Assembly (NCBI RefSeq): GCF_003462685.1
Contig: NZ_QRVE01000002.1
Coordinates: forward strand, 74,247 to 138,246
DNA length: 64,000 nt
Reading direction: 5' to 3'
Origin: Collinsella sp. AF23-4AC
Lineage (GTDB): Bacteria; Actinomycetota; Coriobacteriia; Coriobacteriales; Coriobacteriaceae
Notes under the pieces: generated by a model
Told to the model about the DNA's origin: nothing
The model's input: only the letters and a program-made list of their open reading frames with translations
Databases searched by the model: none
Shown here: positions 32,931 through 42,046 of the stretch, piece by piece
Numbering within the stretch: position 1 is the stretch's first letter
Layout: every line of letters begins with the position of its first letter
Position numbers and translations under genes: made by a program

Positions 32931-35732
32931 TTAAAGGGCGTTCGCACACCTCTCGCAGATGTGAGCGTGGCCGTTGTACTCGCCGACGGTGGTGCGGTAG
33001 TTCCAGCAACGGTCGCAGCACTCGCCCTCGGCAGCGTCGATGGCAACGGAGAGCTCCTCGCCCTGGGTGAGCTCAACAGCGGAGACGATGTAGAACTCGG
33101 CGAGGTCGACGGCCTTGTCGCCGGTCAGCAGCGCATACATCTCGGCGGGAACGACCGCCTTGACACGGACCTGCTGGCTCTTGGTGAAGGTGCCGACGGA
33201 GCGGGCATCCTCAAGGGCCTTGGTCACGGCGCCACGGAGCTCGAGCGAAGCCTCGAGCACGCCCTCAAACTCATTGGCCTCGTCGATCGTGATGGGCGAC
33301 TTGTACCAATCGAGCAGCGCGGCGTACTTCTGATGATCGACGCAGCCGGCGGGCGCATAGGCCATGGCCTCATCGACGGTGTAGGACAGAATCGGCTGCA
33401 GATCGCGCATGAGCATCGAGAAGAGCTCGGCGAGCACGGTCTGGGCGCTGCGGCGCTCGAGCGAGCCGGGCTTTTCGCAGTACAGACGGTCCTTCAGGGC
33501 GTCGAGGTACACGTTGGAAAGCTCGGTAACCACGAAGTCGTAGAGCGCACGGTAGGCGCGCGGGAACTCGTAGCAAGAGTAAGCGTCGTCGACCTCGGCC
33601 TGGACCTGGGTCAGACGAGCAACCATGAGCTTGTCGAGCGGCAGCAGATCGGCAAAGGCGACGCCGTCGGTCTCGGGCTCAAACTGACCCTCGAGCTCGG
33701 AGAGCAGGAAGCGCAGCGTGTTGCGGAAACGACGGTAGGCATCGGACGTACGGGCGAGAATCTCGTGGTCGATGGAAACGTCGGAGCTGGTGTCGACGGA
33801 GGCAACCCACAGGCGGATGATGTCGGCGCCCATCTCGTCACAGACCTTATTGGGGTCGATGACGTTGCCGAGTGACTTGGACATCTTGCGGCCCTGACCG
33901 TCGAGGGTGAAGCCCTGCGAGACGACCGCCTTGTACGGAGCGTGGCCGTTGGCGCCCACCGAGGTAAGCAGCGAGCTCTGGAACCAACCACGGTGCTGGT
34001 CTGAGCCCTCGAGGTAGACGTCCGCCGGGTACTCCAGCTCGGGACGGTACTCACAGACGGCCTTCCAGGACACGCCAGAGTCCCACCACACGTCGAGGAT
34101 GTCCTTATCGGCCTTAAGGTGATGACCGCCGCACTTGGGGCAGACGCAGGCCTCGCCCAGGTAGCTCTCGGGAGCGTCGGTGAACCAGGCGTCGGAGCCC
34201 TTCTCGTGGAAGAGCTTGATGACGGCATCGAGCGTGTCGTCGTTCATGACCTTCTCGCCGCAGTCGGCGCAGGTGTAGCTGGGAATAGGCACGCCCCAGT
34301 TGCGCTGACGGCTGATGCACCAGTCGGGACGCTGCTCGACCATGGCGCCAATGCGGTTGGCGGCGTGAGCCGGATACCACTTGACGTTCTCGCGAACCTC
34401 TTTGCCAGCCTGCTCACGCAGACCCGTCTTGTCCATCGAGACGAACCACTGGTCGGTGGCACGGAAGAGCACCGGATGCTTGCAGCGCCAGCAGTGCGGA
34501 TAGCTGTGCGTGATCTTCTTCTCGAGGACCAGGGTACCGCGCTCGCGCAGGAACTCGATGATGTGCGGGTTGGCCTCGTCGGTATCCATGCCGCTGAAGG
34601 GGCCGCCGGTGCCAAACTCCTCACCGGTGTAGAATTTGCCGTCGTCATCGACCGGCATGCAGATGTCGGTGATGCCCTCCTTGAGGCAGGCGAAGTAGTC
34701 GTCGACGCCGTGGCCGGGCGAGTTGTGGACGATACCGGTACCGTCATCGACACCGACGTAATCGGCCAGCAGGGCCACGCCCTCGACACCGTCAAAGATC
34801 GGCTGCTTATAGTGGATGTGGTGGAAGGTCTCGGCGGGAACCACATAGGGCTTGCCGTCGACCATGACCGGGGTGTACTCCCAGCCAAACTCCTCGCAGC
34901 ACTTGGGGGCCAGGTCCTCGAGCATGACCTCGGCGCGGCCATCATGCTCAACGGCGACGTAGGCGGCGCCGGGCTTGAGAGAAACTGCCTGGTCGGAGGG
35001 GATGGTCCACGGCGTGGTCGTCCAGATGATAAAGTCGACCGGGCCGTCGAAGCTCTCGAGGCCAGCGGGCTTGGAAGTCATCTCAAAGCGGACGAAGACG
35101 GACGGGCTCGTCTCGTCGGAGTACTCGATCTCAGCCTCGGCCAGAGCGGTGTGGCAGTGCTTGCACCAGTGAACCGGCTTGTGGCCGCGATAGATCATGC
35201 CCTTATCGAACATGGCCTTAAAGACCTCGATGTCGGCAGCATCATGCTGGTGGTAGAGCGTCAGGTAGGGGTTGTCCCAGTCGCCGAGCACGCCCAGACG
35301 ACGGAAGCCAGCCTTCTGCAGCTCGATGTTCTCGACAGCAAACTCGTTGCAGAGCTCGCGGATCTTAGCCGTGGAGGTCTGGTTGAACTTCTCGGTGCCG
35401 AGCTTCTCCTCGACCTTGTGCTCGATCGGCTGGCCATGGCAGTCCCAACCGGGGACGTAGGGAACCTCATAGCCCTGCATCATCCAGTAGCGGTTGATCA
35501 TGTCCTTGGAGATCTTGTTCATGGCGTGGCCGATGTGGATCGGGCCGTTGGCGTACGGAGGGCCGTCGTGCAGCACGAACTTCTTGTGACCCTCGTTCTT
35601 CTTCAAAACCTGCTCGTAGACCTTGTTGTCCTGCCAGTCCTTGAGTCGCTTGGGCTCGGACTTGGAAAGACCGGCACGCATGGGAAAACCGGTTTTGGGC
35701 AGATTCATCGTCTGCTTGTACTCGTTTGCCAC
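32931..35732 (-). CDS. ileS: Isoleucyl-tRNA synthetase
   Basis: Charges tRNA-Ile; class I synthetase of 933 residues. PYANGPIHIGHAMNK holds the HIGH motif, KMSKSLGNVIDP the KMSKS loop, and WIWTTTPWTIP-like IIWTTTPWTIPSDQA the editing region. A C-terminal zinc site reads CCDRCWNYR then CERC. The start is taken as the GTG at 35732, with AGGGG upstream; the protein then begins VANEYKQTMNLPKTGFPM, which aligns with bacterial IleS N-termini. It is preceded by a T-box leader and followed by a strong terminator, so it is a single-gene unit. Confidence 0.96.
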   Translation of the reverse strand: MANEYKQTMNLPKTGFPMRAGLSKSEPKRLKDWQDNKVYEQVLKKNEGHKKFVLHDGPPYANGPIHIGHAMNKISKDMINRYWMMQGYEVPYVPGWDCHGQPIEHKVEEKLGTEKFNQTSTAKIRELCNEFAVENIELQKAGFRRLGVLGDWDNPYLTLYHQHDAADIEVFKAMFDKGMIYRGHKPVHWCKHCHTALAEAEIEYSDETSPSVFVRFEMTSKPAGLESFDGPVDFIIWTTTPWTIPSDQAVSLKPGAAYVAVEHDGRAEVMLEDLAPKCCEEFGWEYTPVMVDGKPYVVPAETFHHIHYKQPIFDGVEGVALLADYVGVDDGTGIVHNSPGHGVDDYFACLKEGITDICMPVDDDGKFYTGEEFGTGGPFSGMDTDEANPHIIEFLRERGTLVLEKKITHSYPHCWRCKHPVLFRATDQWFVSMDKTGLREQAGKEVRENVKWYPAHAANRIGAMVEQRPDWCISRQRNWGVPIPSYTCADCGEKVMNDDTLDAVIKLFHEKGSDAWFTDAPESYLGEACVCPKCGGHHLKADKDILDVWWDSGVSWKAVCEYRPELEYPADVYLEGSDQHRGWFQSSLLTSVGANGHAPYKAVVSQGFTLDGQGRKMSKSLGNVIDPNKVCDEMGADIIRLWVASVDTSSDVSIDHEILARTSDAYRRFRNTLRFLLSELEGQFEPETDGVAFADLLPLDKLMVARLTQVQAEVDDAYSCYEFPRAYRALYDFVVTELSNVYLDALKDRLYCEKPGSLERRSAQTVLAELFSMLMRDLQPILSYTVDEAMAYAPAGCVDHQKYAALLDWYKSPITIDEANEFEGVLEASLELRGAVTKALEDARSVGTFTKSQQVRVKAVVPAEMYALLTGDKAVDLAEFYIVSAVELTQGEELSVAIDAAEGECCDRCWNYRTTVGEYNGHAHICERCANAL

Positions 35733-35770
35733 GGTACCCCTTTCATGTCGTGGGCGCGCACGCCCGTTGG

Positions 35771-36053
35771 GCACCAAAAAAGCGCCCGTCCCTTACAAGC
35801 TGGGACGAAGCGCCACAAAACGGGCAGCGTGCCCGCAAAAGCTCTTCGCTTAACCACCCAGCTTAGATGCCCTCGCTCGCGTTATCGCGCGCTCGCATCC
35901 GTTACTCGGCTGGCCTGTATCGACGACCATCTCGGCGATGTCTACTAAGACGTGCCTGCACGGCGCGTCCGTTGGGATCGCAGCTCCGGGGTGATTTTCA
36001 TCGGTCGCATGCACGGGCTCTCAGCGCTCCCCGCTCTCTGTAGCATGCGGACG
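35771..36053 (-). promoter_or_regulatory. T-box riboswitch upstream of ileS
   Basis: The leader shows a Stem I closed by CGTCCG (36048-36053) with CGGACG (35966-35971), the conserved AGAGAGC near its 5' side, and a specifier ATC (Ile) at 35993-35995. The T-box AAGCTGGGTGGTTAAGCG (35847-35864) offers TGGT for the uncharged tRNA end. CCCAGCTT (35797-35804) can pair with that T-box, or the region folds instead into a terminator (stem 35782-35792 with 35802-35813, then six T). So it should act at transcription, reading through when tRNA-Ile is uncharged. Confidence 0.87.
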
Positions 36054-36219
36054 GCCGACTACTCGTCCCCATCAACGCTTCTGCGCTGTATGGTAGCACG
36101 GTCAACGCTGGCGAAAAACCCTCAACATCGGTTTCATACTTTAGAAATTTCTCACGGTCACTAGCCTTCTCTTGGAGCAAAATACCTGAAAGCACTTTAT
36201 CTAACGAAAGAAGGCTGCT

Positions 36220-37302
36220 ATGCGCACGATTGGAATGAGCGACTATACCGTCGGCGAGGATTGCTTTGACGAGCTGCCCGGCGCGCTGGCCGAGTACGGA
36301 GCGACCAAGGTCGCAATCATCGGTGGCAAACGAGCGCTGGCCGCGGCGCTTCCCGGAATCGAAACCGCGCTGGCGGGAACCGACGTCGAGATTCTGGAGA
36401 CGCGTGTCTACGGCACCAACAGCACGCGCGCCAATATCGCCAAGGTTGTGAACTCCCCCGCCTGCCAAGAGGCCGACGTACTTATCGCGTGCGGCGGCGG
36501 CAAGGCGCTCGATACCGTCAAGACGGCGGCCATCGAACTCAAGAAGATCGTCTTTACGGTGCCGACGATCTGTTCCAACTGCTCGGCCGCGACCGCCATT
36601 GCCGTTGTCTACAACGACGACGGCTCGCTCGAGGGCTATTCGTACCCCAACCGCCCCGCACACATCTTCATCAACCCCAAGATCATTGCCGAGGCTCCGG
36701 CGGAGTACTTCTGGGCCGGCGTAGGCGACGCCCTGTCCAAGCAGCCCGAGGTCGAATACGCCACGAGCGCCGGCAACCTGGAGCACACCGCCGGTCTTGG
36801 CCTGGCGCTCGCGCACACCTGCTCCGAGCCGCTGTTTACCTATGGCGTGCAGGGTCTTGAGGACGTTCGCCAGAACCTGTCGACCGAGGCCGTCAAGCAG
36901 ATCGCGCTCGATATCGTGGTCAACACGGGCTATGTCTCCAACCTGACCAACCAAAACGATTACTACTACAACTCGAGCGTGGCGCATGCGTTCTACAACG
37001 CCACCTGCAGCATTCCGCGCGAGGGCACCTACCTGCATGGCGAGGTCGTGAGCCTGGGCGTGCTGGTGCTGTTTGCCTACACGGGCGACACCGAGAACCT
37101 TGAGCGCTACGCAGCCTTTAACAAGGAGATGGGGCTGCCCGTAACGCTTGAGCAGGTCGGGCTTTCCGAGTCCGATATCCCCGCCCTGTGCGAGTATGCG
37201 CACGCCACCAACGAGTGGAAGCAGGGAAACCCCGAGCCCTTCACCGACGAAAAGTTCGCCGCCGCCATCAAGGCTGCCAACACCTACGGCCACACGCTCT
37301 AG
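36220..37302 (+). CDS. Iron/zinc alcohol dehydrogenase family, glycerol dehydrogenase-like
   Basis: NAD-dependent polyol or alcohol dehydrogenase of the GldA type (360 residues). The nucleotide loop is IACGGGKALDTVK. The metal ligands are Asp in WAGVGDALSKQPE, His in SVAHAFYNA and His in TYLHGEVVSLG. VPTICSNCSAATAIAVVY matches the GldA subgroup. AGAAGG sits eight bases before the ATG. It stands alone, divergent from ileS, and ends in a conserved-loop terminator. Glycerol is only the most likely substrate; other small polyols are possible. Confidence 0.85.
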   Translation: MRTIGMSDYTVGEDCFDELPGALAEYGATKVAIIGGKRALAAALPGIETALAGTDVEILETRVYGTNSTRANIAKVVNSPACQEADVLIACGGGKALDTVKTAAIELKKIVFTVPTICSNCSAATAIAVVYNDDGSLEGYSYPNRPAHIFINPKIIAEAPAEYFWAGVGDALSKQPEVEYATSAGNLEHTAGLGLALAHTCSEPLFTYGVQGLEDVRQNLSTEAVKQIALDIVVNTGYVSNLTNQNDYYYNSSVAHAFYNATCSIPREGTYLHGEVVSLGVLVLFAYTGDTENLERYAAFNKEMGLPVTLEQVGLSESDIPALCEYAHATNEWKQGNPEPFTDEKFAAAIKAANTYGHTL

Positions 37303-37311
37303 GACTGGCCC

Positions 37312-37352
37312 AAAACCACCACAAAGGGGACAGGCACCTTTCTGGTGGTTTT
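37312..37352 (+). terminator. Conserved-loop hairpin after the dehydrogenase gene
   Basis: AAAACCACCA (37312-37321) pairs with TGGTGGTTTT (37343-37352). The plus-strand loop reads AAAGGGGACAGGCACCTTT and a T-run follows. It is the near twin of the element at 29672-29712. Confidence 0.88.
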
Positions 37353-37372
37353 TTATTGCTCCAGCATTCAGT

Positions 37373-37422
37373 TCGTACTCGAACCCGATTCTTTACGAGA
37401 AAGGGTTCGGGTACGTTTTTTG
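37373..37422 (+). terminator. Second terminator downstream of the dehydrogenase gene
   Basis: CGTACTCGAACCC pairs with GGGTTCGGGTACG around a 16-nt loop and is followed by six T. It may mark the left edge of the AT-rich imported segment. Confidence 0.85.
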
Positions 37423-37814
37423 TTTATCGGAAATTCTGCGGAAGGACTACTCGGAACGGTAAACAGGAACGAACAGAGGCAGGGTATCATCGTGGTGATG
37501 GTATCCTGCCTTTTGTTTTGCGGGATCAAGGTCGCTTTATGCGAACTTGATCGCCACTTATATGGCGCATTGATGGCAATTGCTGCGTACGTGCATACCG
37601 GGAGCCCGTACACCTCTGGCAAGGCGTAACACACTAGACTTTGTTCCAAAGTCCGTGTGCTAAGGGGGCAGGCCCCTTAGAATTCCTGTGGAGTGTGTAC
37701 GCACGTACGCAGGAAAACGGCAAAATTTCGCTATATCAGGGCGTTCTTTCATTGGAGAGTATGGTATACACGGCTTAGTTCAACAAATAAGAATTTATAT
37801 ATAGGAGAATATTG
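37423..37814. other. AT-rich non-coding stretch with several hairpins
   Basis: No credible gene. It holds a terminator-like hairpin at about 37479-37517 (GGCAGGGTATCATC with GATGGTATCCTGCC, then TTTT). Two further dyads lie near 37630-37662 (GACTTTG/CAAAGTC) and at 37661-37681 (CTAAGGGG/CCCCTTAG). Composition differs from the GC-rich surroundings, consistent with imported mobile DNA. Confidence 0.55.
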
Positions 37815-38417
37815 ATGAAACTGTTTTTATGTTCTCACTTTTCAAGTGTAGGAAGTCTGGTAAAGGAAGAAATTGAAAATAAAAAAGTCGCATTTATTCC
37901 AACAGCTTCGCTGCGTGAAGGCTACACCGGTTATGTCGGCTCGGCTCGAAAATTATTCAAAAAGTTGGGAGCAATCGTAACTGAAATTGATATTTCAACG
38001 GAGGCTTATTCAACGATACAGTCTCTTTTTGAAGATTCAGATGTGATCTATTTTACCGGCAGAAATTCTTTTTTCCTTATAGACCAGCTCCGTAAAACGG
38101 GAACGGATGAGCTGTTGAAGAAAGAATTGGAAAAGGGAAAACTGATGATTGGTGAATCGGCAGGTGCGATTGTATGCGCTCCAAGCATCCAATATATCGA
38201 GCAAATGGATGAAAAGCCGGAGGACTACTCACAAGAAGATGATTCAGGGCTTAATTTGATTGATTTCTATGTTCTTCCGCATTTTCTTACAGCACCATTT
38301 AAGAAAGTTACCGAGAAAATAATGACTGAGTTTTCGGATTTGAATCTATGCCCAATTAACAACCGTCAGGGAATTGTAATTGATGGTGAAGGTTCAAAGG
38401 TAATTTGCAAAGACTAA
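37815..38417 (+). CDS. Peptidase E-like serine peptidase (family S51), AT-rich import
   Basis: Class I glutamine-amidotransferase-fold peptidase related to alpha-aspartyl dipeptidase PepE (200 residues). The nucleophile Ser lies in MIGESAGAIVCAPS, and a conserved His lies in YVLPHFLTAP. DVIYFTGRNSFFLIDQLR is the family substrate-site block. AGGAGA sits seven bases before the ATG. Codon use is markedly AT-rich (many AAA, GAA, TTT) against the GC-rich genes around it, and it resembles Firmicutes genes. With the transposase and recombinase remnants downstream it looks horizontally acquired. It appears intact. Confidence 0.82.
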   Translation: MKLFLCSHFSSVGSLVKEEIENKKVAFIPTASLREGYTGYVGSARKLFKKLGAIVTEIDISTEAYSTIQSLFEDSDVIYFTGRNSFFLIDQLRKTGTDELLKKELEKGKLMIGESAGAIVCAPSIQYIEQMDEKPEDYSQEDDSGLNLIDFYVLPHFLTAPFKKVTEKIMTEFSDLNLCPINNRQGIVIDGEGSKVICKD

Positions 38418-38532
38418 TTTGAAAATTCCAGTTTGCTGTACTCGTTCCTAGCAGGGTTAGGGGCAGGCACGCCCCAACAAGAAGCTGTCCCAAAGGGGCA
38501 AGAATGGGGACTGCGGACGATTTCTTGGACCG

Positions 38533-38757
38533 TTACGCGGCCCTTCCCAGCGCGGAGCGGAACTCGGCCGGCGTGCGGCCACCGAGCGCATCGCTGCGCC
38601 TCTCCGTATTGTATCGACCGATCCAGCCCCCGAGCTCCTCGATGAAGCGGGCGGGGGTCCAGTCCGACCAGTCCCTGCCGTGCCAGAACTCCTTCTTGAG
38701 CAGGCCGAAGAAGCCCTCCATCGCCGCGTTGTCCGGGCTTCAGCCCTTGGCGGACTG
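38533..38757 (-). pseudogene. IS3-family transposase (OrfB) C-terminal remnant with a stop codon
   Basis: The translated tail MEGFFGLLKKEFWHGRDW then RFIEELGGWIGRYNTERR is the end of an IS3/IS150-type DDE transposase. Just upstream the frame reads QSAKG-stop-SPDNAAMEG. The family has KGCSPDNA, so a Cys codon TGC has become TGA at 38740-38742. The similarity stops at about 38757, so most of the gene is gone. The element is inactive. Confidence 0.85.
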
Positions 38758-38809
38758 AATTGGCTACACTGATGTGGACAATTCCAGGAGGGGCGCAAGA
38801 GACGGGAGG

Positions 38810-39005
38810 GCCGTGTACGCGTTCCTGCGCGAGAGCCGCGGGGAGGGGCTGCCTGGGTACGTGCCTGTCAACTCGGTCTACGTCTTTGATGACCGGGTCG
38901 TACTCAATATAAACTTCACGGATGATGCCAAAACGGTCACCCGTGAGGAAGTGTTGGGTTCGAGTGCTATGGACAATGTTCCAGTATGCTGGGGTCGAAC
39001 TCACT
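38810..39005 (+). pseudogene. Probable C-terminal remnant of a serine site-specific recombinase
   Basis: In one plus frame the text GYVPVNSVYVFDDRVVLNIN followed by FTDDAKTVTREEVL resembles the C-terminal end of large serine recombinases of Gram-positive mobile elements. There is no N-terminal catalytic domain; the frame is cut off at the IS3 remnant and runs on antisense into the end of the DUF523 gene. It is judged a remnant. The match is from memory of the family pattern, so confidence is moderate. Confidence 0.5.
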
Positions 39006-39428
39006 TGCGGGAATCACACGATACCCGTGGTGCAGCAGTAGGTCGACAAAAACACCGTTGCCCGCAGTGAGCGTACCGCTGAACGTTCCGTCGTAGATGC
39101 GACCCGCACCGCACGAGGGACTACGATCTTGAAGGATGCACGCAGCGATTTCGGACGGGCCGCCCGCCTGCTCGCACATATCGAGTGCGCGCTCTGCGCC
39201 CAGGCGAAACTCGCGATCGATCGAGACGCCCTCGCAGGTACGGACCTCGCCGTTCACAATCTCGGACGGCTTGCGCGGCGTGGGCAGGCCGCCAAAGACC
39301 TCAGGGCACACCAAGAGTACCTCGGTCCCCGTGCATTCGCACGCTTCGACCAGCTCGCGATGGTAGTTATCGAGCCCGTTATACTTGCAGCTCTCGCCCA
39401 TCAAGCAGGCACTTACCACGATTTTCAT
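38967..39428 (-). CDS. DUF523 family protein
   Basis: Small conserved cytoplasmic protein of DUF523 (153 residues), function unknown. The Cys-rich motifs are VVSACLMGESCKYNG at the N-terminus, VCPEVFGGLPTPR, and LQDRSPSCGAGRIYDG. These conserved cysteines could bind a metal or cluster (inference). The start at 39428 has GGAGAG upstream; a longer frame to 39491 runs through the ftsH terminator and is not real. Its 3' end borders the mobile-element scar, and the recombinase remnant overlaps it antisense. Confidence 0.87.
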   Translation of the reverse strand: MKIVVSACLMGESCKYNGLDNYHRELVEACECTGTEVLLVCPEVFGGLPTPRKPSEIVNGEVRTCEGVSIDREFRLGAERALDMCEQAGGPSEIAACILQDRSPSCGAGRIYDGTFSGTLTAGNGVFVDLLLHHGYRVIPASEFDPSILEHCP

Positions 39429-39450
39429 ATTCAACTCTCCCCACGCAAAA

Positions 39451-39483
39451 CGCCCCATTTGAGATGGACACTCAAATGGGGCG
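39451..39483 (-). terminator. Terminator after ftsH
   Basis: CGCCCCATTTGAG and CTCAAATGGGGCG form a 13-bp perfect stem with a 7-nt loop. On the minus strand TTTTG follows. It lies 22 bp after the ftsH stop and upstream of the DUF523 start. Confidence 0.85.
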
Positions 39484-39504
39484 ATAGACACTGCGCAACC
39501 AGTA

Positions 39505-41412
39505 TTACTGCTGCTTTGGCATCAGCGGATTCTCGCGCGTGAGGAGATTCATGAACTCCTCGCCCGTGATCGTCTCCTTCTTGTACAGATAACGAGCCAG
39601 CTCATGGAGCTTAAACTTGTTCTCCTTGAGGATCTGCAGAGCGCGGTCGTGCGCATCCTCGATCAGCTTGGCGACTATCGCGTCCACGCGTTCGGCCGTA
39701 CCGGGGGCGCAGGTGAGCGACGTATCCTGGTTGAGGTACGCATTCTGAACGGTACCAAGCGCCATCATGCCAAACTCATCGGACATGCCAAAGCGCGTCA
39801 CCATGTTGCGGGCGAGCTTGGTGGCCTGCTCGATATCGTTGGCGGCACCGGTCGTCATCTCGCCAAAGATAAGCTCCTCGGCTGCACGGCCACCGCAATA
39901 GACAGCGAGCTTGTCCAGGACTTCCTGGCGCGTGGTCAGGAAGCGCTCATCCTCCTCGACCTGCATGGTGTAGCCCAGAGCACCGCTCGTACGCGGCACG
40001 ATGGTGATCTTGGTAACCGGCGCAGAACCCTTCTGGCGGGCGGCAACGATGGCATGGCCGATCTCGTGATAGGACACGACCTGTTTCTCGTGGTCGGACA
40101 GAACCGTGGACTTACGCTGCTGGCCGGCGATGACGACCTCCACCGACTCCTCAAAGTCATCCTGAGTCGCGCGCTTGCGACCCTCGCGGACGGCACGCAG
40201 CGCGCCCTCGTTGATGATGTTGGCCAGGTCGGCGCCCGAGGCACCGGGCGTGGCGCGGGCAATCGCGGTCAGGTCGATCGGCGGCTCCGTCTTCACGCTC
40301 TTTGCATGCAGCTCGAGGATGTTCTTACGTCCGGTCAGGTCGGGCAGCTCAACGGGGATGCGACGGTCAAAACGACCGGGGCGCAGCAGGGCCGGGTCAA
40401 GGCTGTCGGGACGGTTGGTAGCAGCAAGAACGACGATACCCTTGTGGTTATCGAAGCCGTCCATCTCGGTCAACAGCTGGTTGAGCGTCTGTTCGCGCTC
40501 GTCGTTGCCACTAAAGCCGCCGCCATCGCGCTTCTTACCGATGGTATCGATCTCGTCGATAAACACGATGCACGGGGCCTTTTCCTTGGCCTGCTTAAAC
40601 AGATCGCGAACCTTAGCGGCGCCGCGGCCAACGAACATCTCAACAAACTCAGAACCAGAAATACTAAAGAACGGCACGCCCGCCTCGCCGGCCACAGCCT
40701 TGGCGAGCAGGGTTTTACCGGTACCCGGAGGGCCGACAAGGAGAGCACCGCGTGGCAGTTTGGCGCCGATCTCCTCGTAGCGCTGCGGCTTCTCCAGAAA
40801 GTCGACGACCTCCTTGAGGGACTCCTTGGCCTCTTCCTGGCCGGCGACATCCTTAAAGGTCACGCCCACGTCCTTGGAGGCGATCACGCGCGCGCCGGAC
40901 TTGCCCAGTCCACCGCCGCCAAAACCACCGCCGCCAAAGTTCATCGACGGACCGTCATCACCCATGGCCTTCTTCATGCGGCGGTTGAGCCACCAGCCAA
41001 TCAGGAAGAAAATCGCCATGGGAAGAATGAGGGTGAGCAGGTAGTAGGTCATCAAACCCGAGTTCTTGTCGGGAACGACCGATTCCAGGGACGCACCGGA
41101 TTCAAGCACGCGATCGGTAAAACCCGCATCATTCGGCACACCGGTCGTCTTGTAGGCGATGTTCTCGTCCTCGCCCTTCTTGGTGTAATAAATCGTGTAA
41201 TCGTCCGTGTTGTACTCGACCTTGTTGACGCTCTTCTTATCGAGCGCTTTGACAAACGTCGAGTAATCGGTCTTCGTAATCTGCTGCGTGTGACCGATGT
41301 TGGGGAACAGAACGGTCGAGAGCACGAGGTAGACGACGAAGGCGATGAGCACGTAGAGGATCATATTCCGTCTACGTTTGTTGTCATCCATCTCCATCTG
41401 CTTGAACTCCAT
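39505..41412 (-). CDS. ftsH: ATP-dependent zinc metalloprotease FtsH
   Basis: Membrane AAA+ protease for quality control of membrane and regulatory proteins. Of 635 residues, two spans flank a periplasmic part (about 15-35 and 118-142). A Gly-rich linker ([12 protein letters not shown]) precedes the AAA domain with Walker [14 protein letters not shown], Walker [12 protein letters not shown] and the [14 protein letters not shown]. The zinc site is [11 protein letters not shown]. The frame begins at 41412, but MDDNKRRRN at 41391 is an equally natural start; neither has a clear ribosome binding site. It is divergent from cobO. Confidence 0.95.
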   Translation of the reverse strand: MEFKQMEMDDNKRRRNMILYVLIAFVVYLVLSTVLFPNIGHTQQITKTDYSTFVKALDKKSVNKVEYNTDDYTIYYTKKGEDENIAYKTTGVPNDAGFTDRVLESGASLESVVPDKNSGLMTYYLLTLILPMAIFFLIGWWLNRRMKKAMGDDGPSMNFGGGGFGGGGLGKSGARVIASKDVGVTFKDVAGQEEAKESLKEVVDFLEKPQRYEEIGAKLPRGALLVGPPGTGKTLLAKAVAGEAGVPFFSISGSEFVEMFVGRGAAKVRDLFKQAKEKAPCIVFIDEIDTIGKKRDGGGFSGNDEREQTLNQLLTEMDGFDNHKGIVVLAATNRPDSLDPALLRPGRFDRRIPVELPDLTGRKNILELHAKSVKTEPPIDLTAIARATPGASGADLANIINEGALRAVREGRKRATQDDFEESVEVVIAGQQRKSTVLSDHEKQVVSYHEIGHAIVAARQKGSAPVTKITIVPRTSGALGYTMQVEEDERFLTTRQEVLDKLAVYCGGRAAEELIFGEMTTGAANDIEQATKLARNMVTRFGMSDEFGMMALGTVQNAYLNQDTSLTCAPGTAERVDAIVAKLIEDAHDRALQILKENKFKLHELARYLYKKETITGEEFMNLLTRENPLMPKQQ

Positions 41413-41489
41413 CTACTGGGGTTGATAATGGTTTCTAGAATACCCAACCCGAGCGACGATAAACCGACGCCGGGCACGAAAGGACAGAG

Positions 41490-41975
41490 ATGGCATCACT
41501 GGAAGTCGGCAAGGTTCAGATCTACACGGGCGACGGAAAGGGCAAAACCACGGCCGCCTTGGGGCTGGCTTTGCGTGCCACAGGTTATGGTCTCAACGTA
41601 CTCATGCTGCAGTTTGCCAAGAAGCTGCACTGCGCCGAACACGATGCCGCGCCGCGCCTGGGACTGCGCATTGTGCAGGCCGATCGCGACACGCCCGAGG
41701 CTTGCGCCGCGCAGATCATGGAGCTCGCACGCGAGCAGATTAGCCAGGTAGACATGCTGATCTTGGATGAGCTGGGAGAAGCCATGCGCCGAGGCTTTGT
41801 GACGCGCGAAGATGTCGAAGCGTTGATCGCAATGAAACCGACCACCACAGAGCTCGTGCTCACCGGCCGCGGCTTGCTGCCCCTCGCCGACCTTGCCGAC
41901 CTAGTAACCGAAATGCGTCCCATCAAACACTACTTCGACGAAGGCCTCCTAGCCCGCCAAGGCATCGAATACTAA
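41490..41975 (+). CDS. cobO: Cob(I)yrinic acid a,c-diamide adenosyltransferase (CobO/BtuR type)
   Basis: Adds the adenosyl group to corrinoids in B12 synthesis or salvage. The 161 residues contain the P-loop YTGDGKGKTTAALGLALR, the Walker B-like LILDELGEAMRRG and LVLTGRG, all typical of the CobA/CobO fold. AAAGGA lies six bases before the ATG. It is somewhat shorter than E. coli BtuR (about 196). No other cobalamin genes are near, so salvage is a plausible role. Confidence 0.9.
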   Translation: MASLEVGKVQIYTGDGKGKTTAALGLALRATGYGLNVLMLQFAKKLHCAEHDAAPRLGLRIVQADRDTPEACAAQIMELAREQISQVDMLILDELGEAMRRGFVTREDVEALIAMKPTTTELVLTGRGLLPLADLADLVTEMRPIKHYFDEGLLARQGIEY

Positions 41976-41976
41976 T

Positions 41977-42007
41977 CCGGCACTTGGGGACGTTTCTTTT
42001 TTGCCGG
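41977..42007 (+). repeat. Conserved-loop hairpin after cobO
   Basis: CCGGCA (41977-41982) pairs with TGCCGG (42002-42007); the loop reads CTTGGGGACGTTTCTTTT. A second partial unit (GGCAGTTGGGGACACTCC) follows directly. It lies between cobO and the RAYT gene and shares its loop with the array on the other side of that gene. Confidence 0.8.
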
Positions 42008-42046
42008 CAGTTGGGGACACTCCTGCGCCGTCACCTATCCAGTAAC

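Noticed and set aside
34119..35948. 609-codon plus-strand frame across ileS and its leader
   Set aside because: It covers the T-box antisense and has no family resemblance.
37368..37649. 93-codon minus-strand frame in the AT-rich stretch
   Set aside because: It crosses two terminator hairpins and lacks a ribosome binding site or recognisable family.
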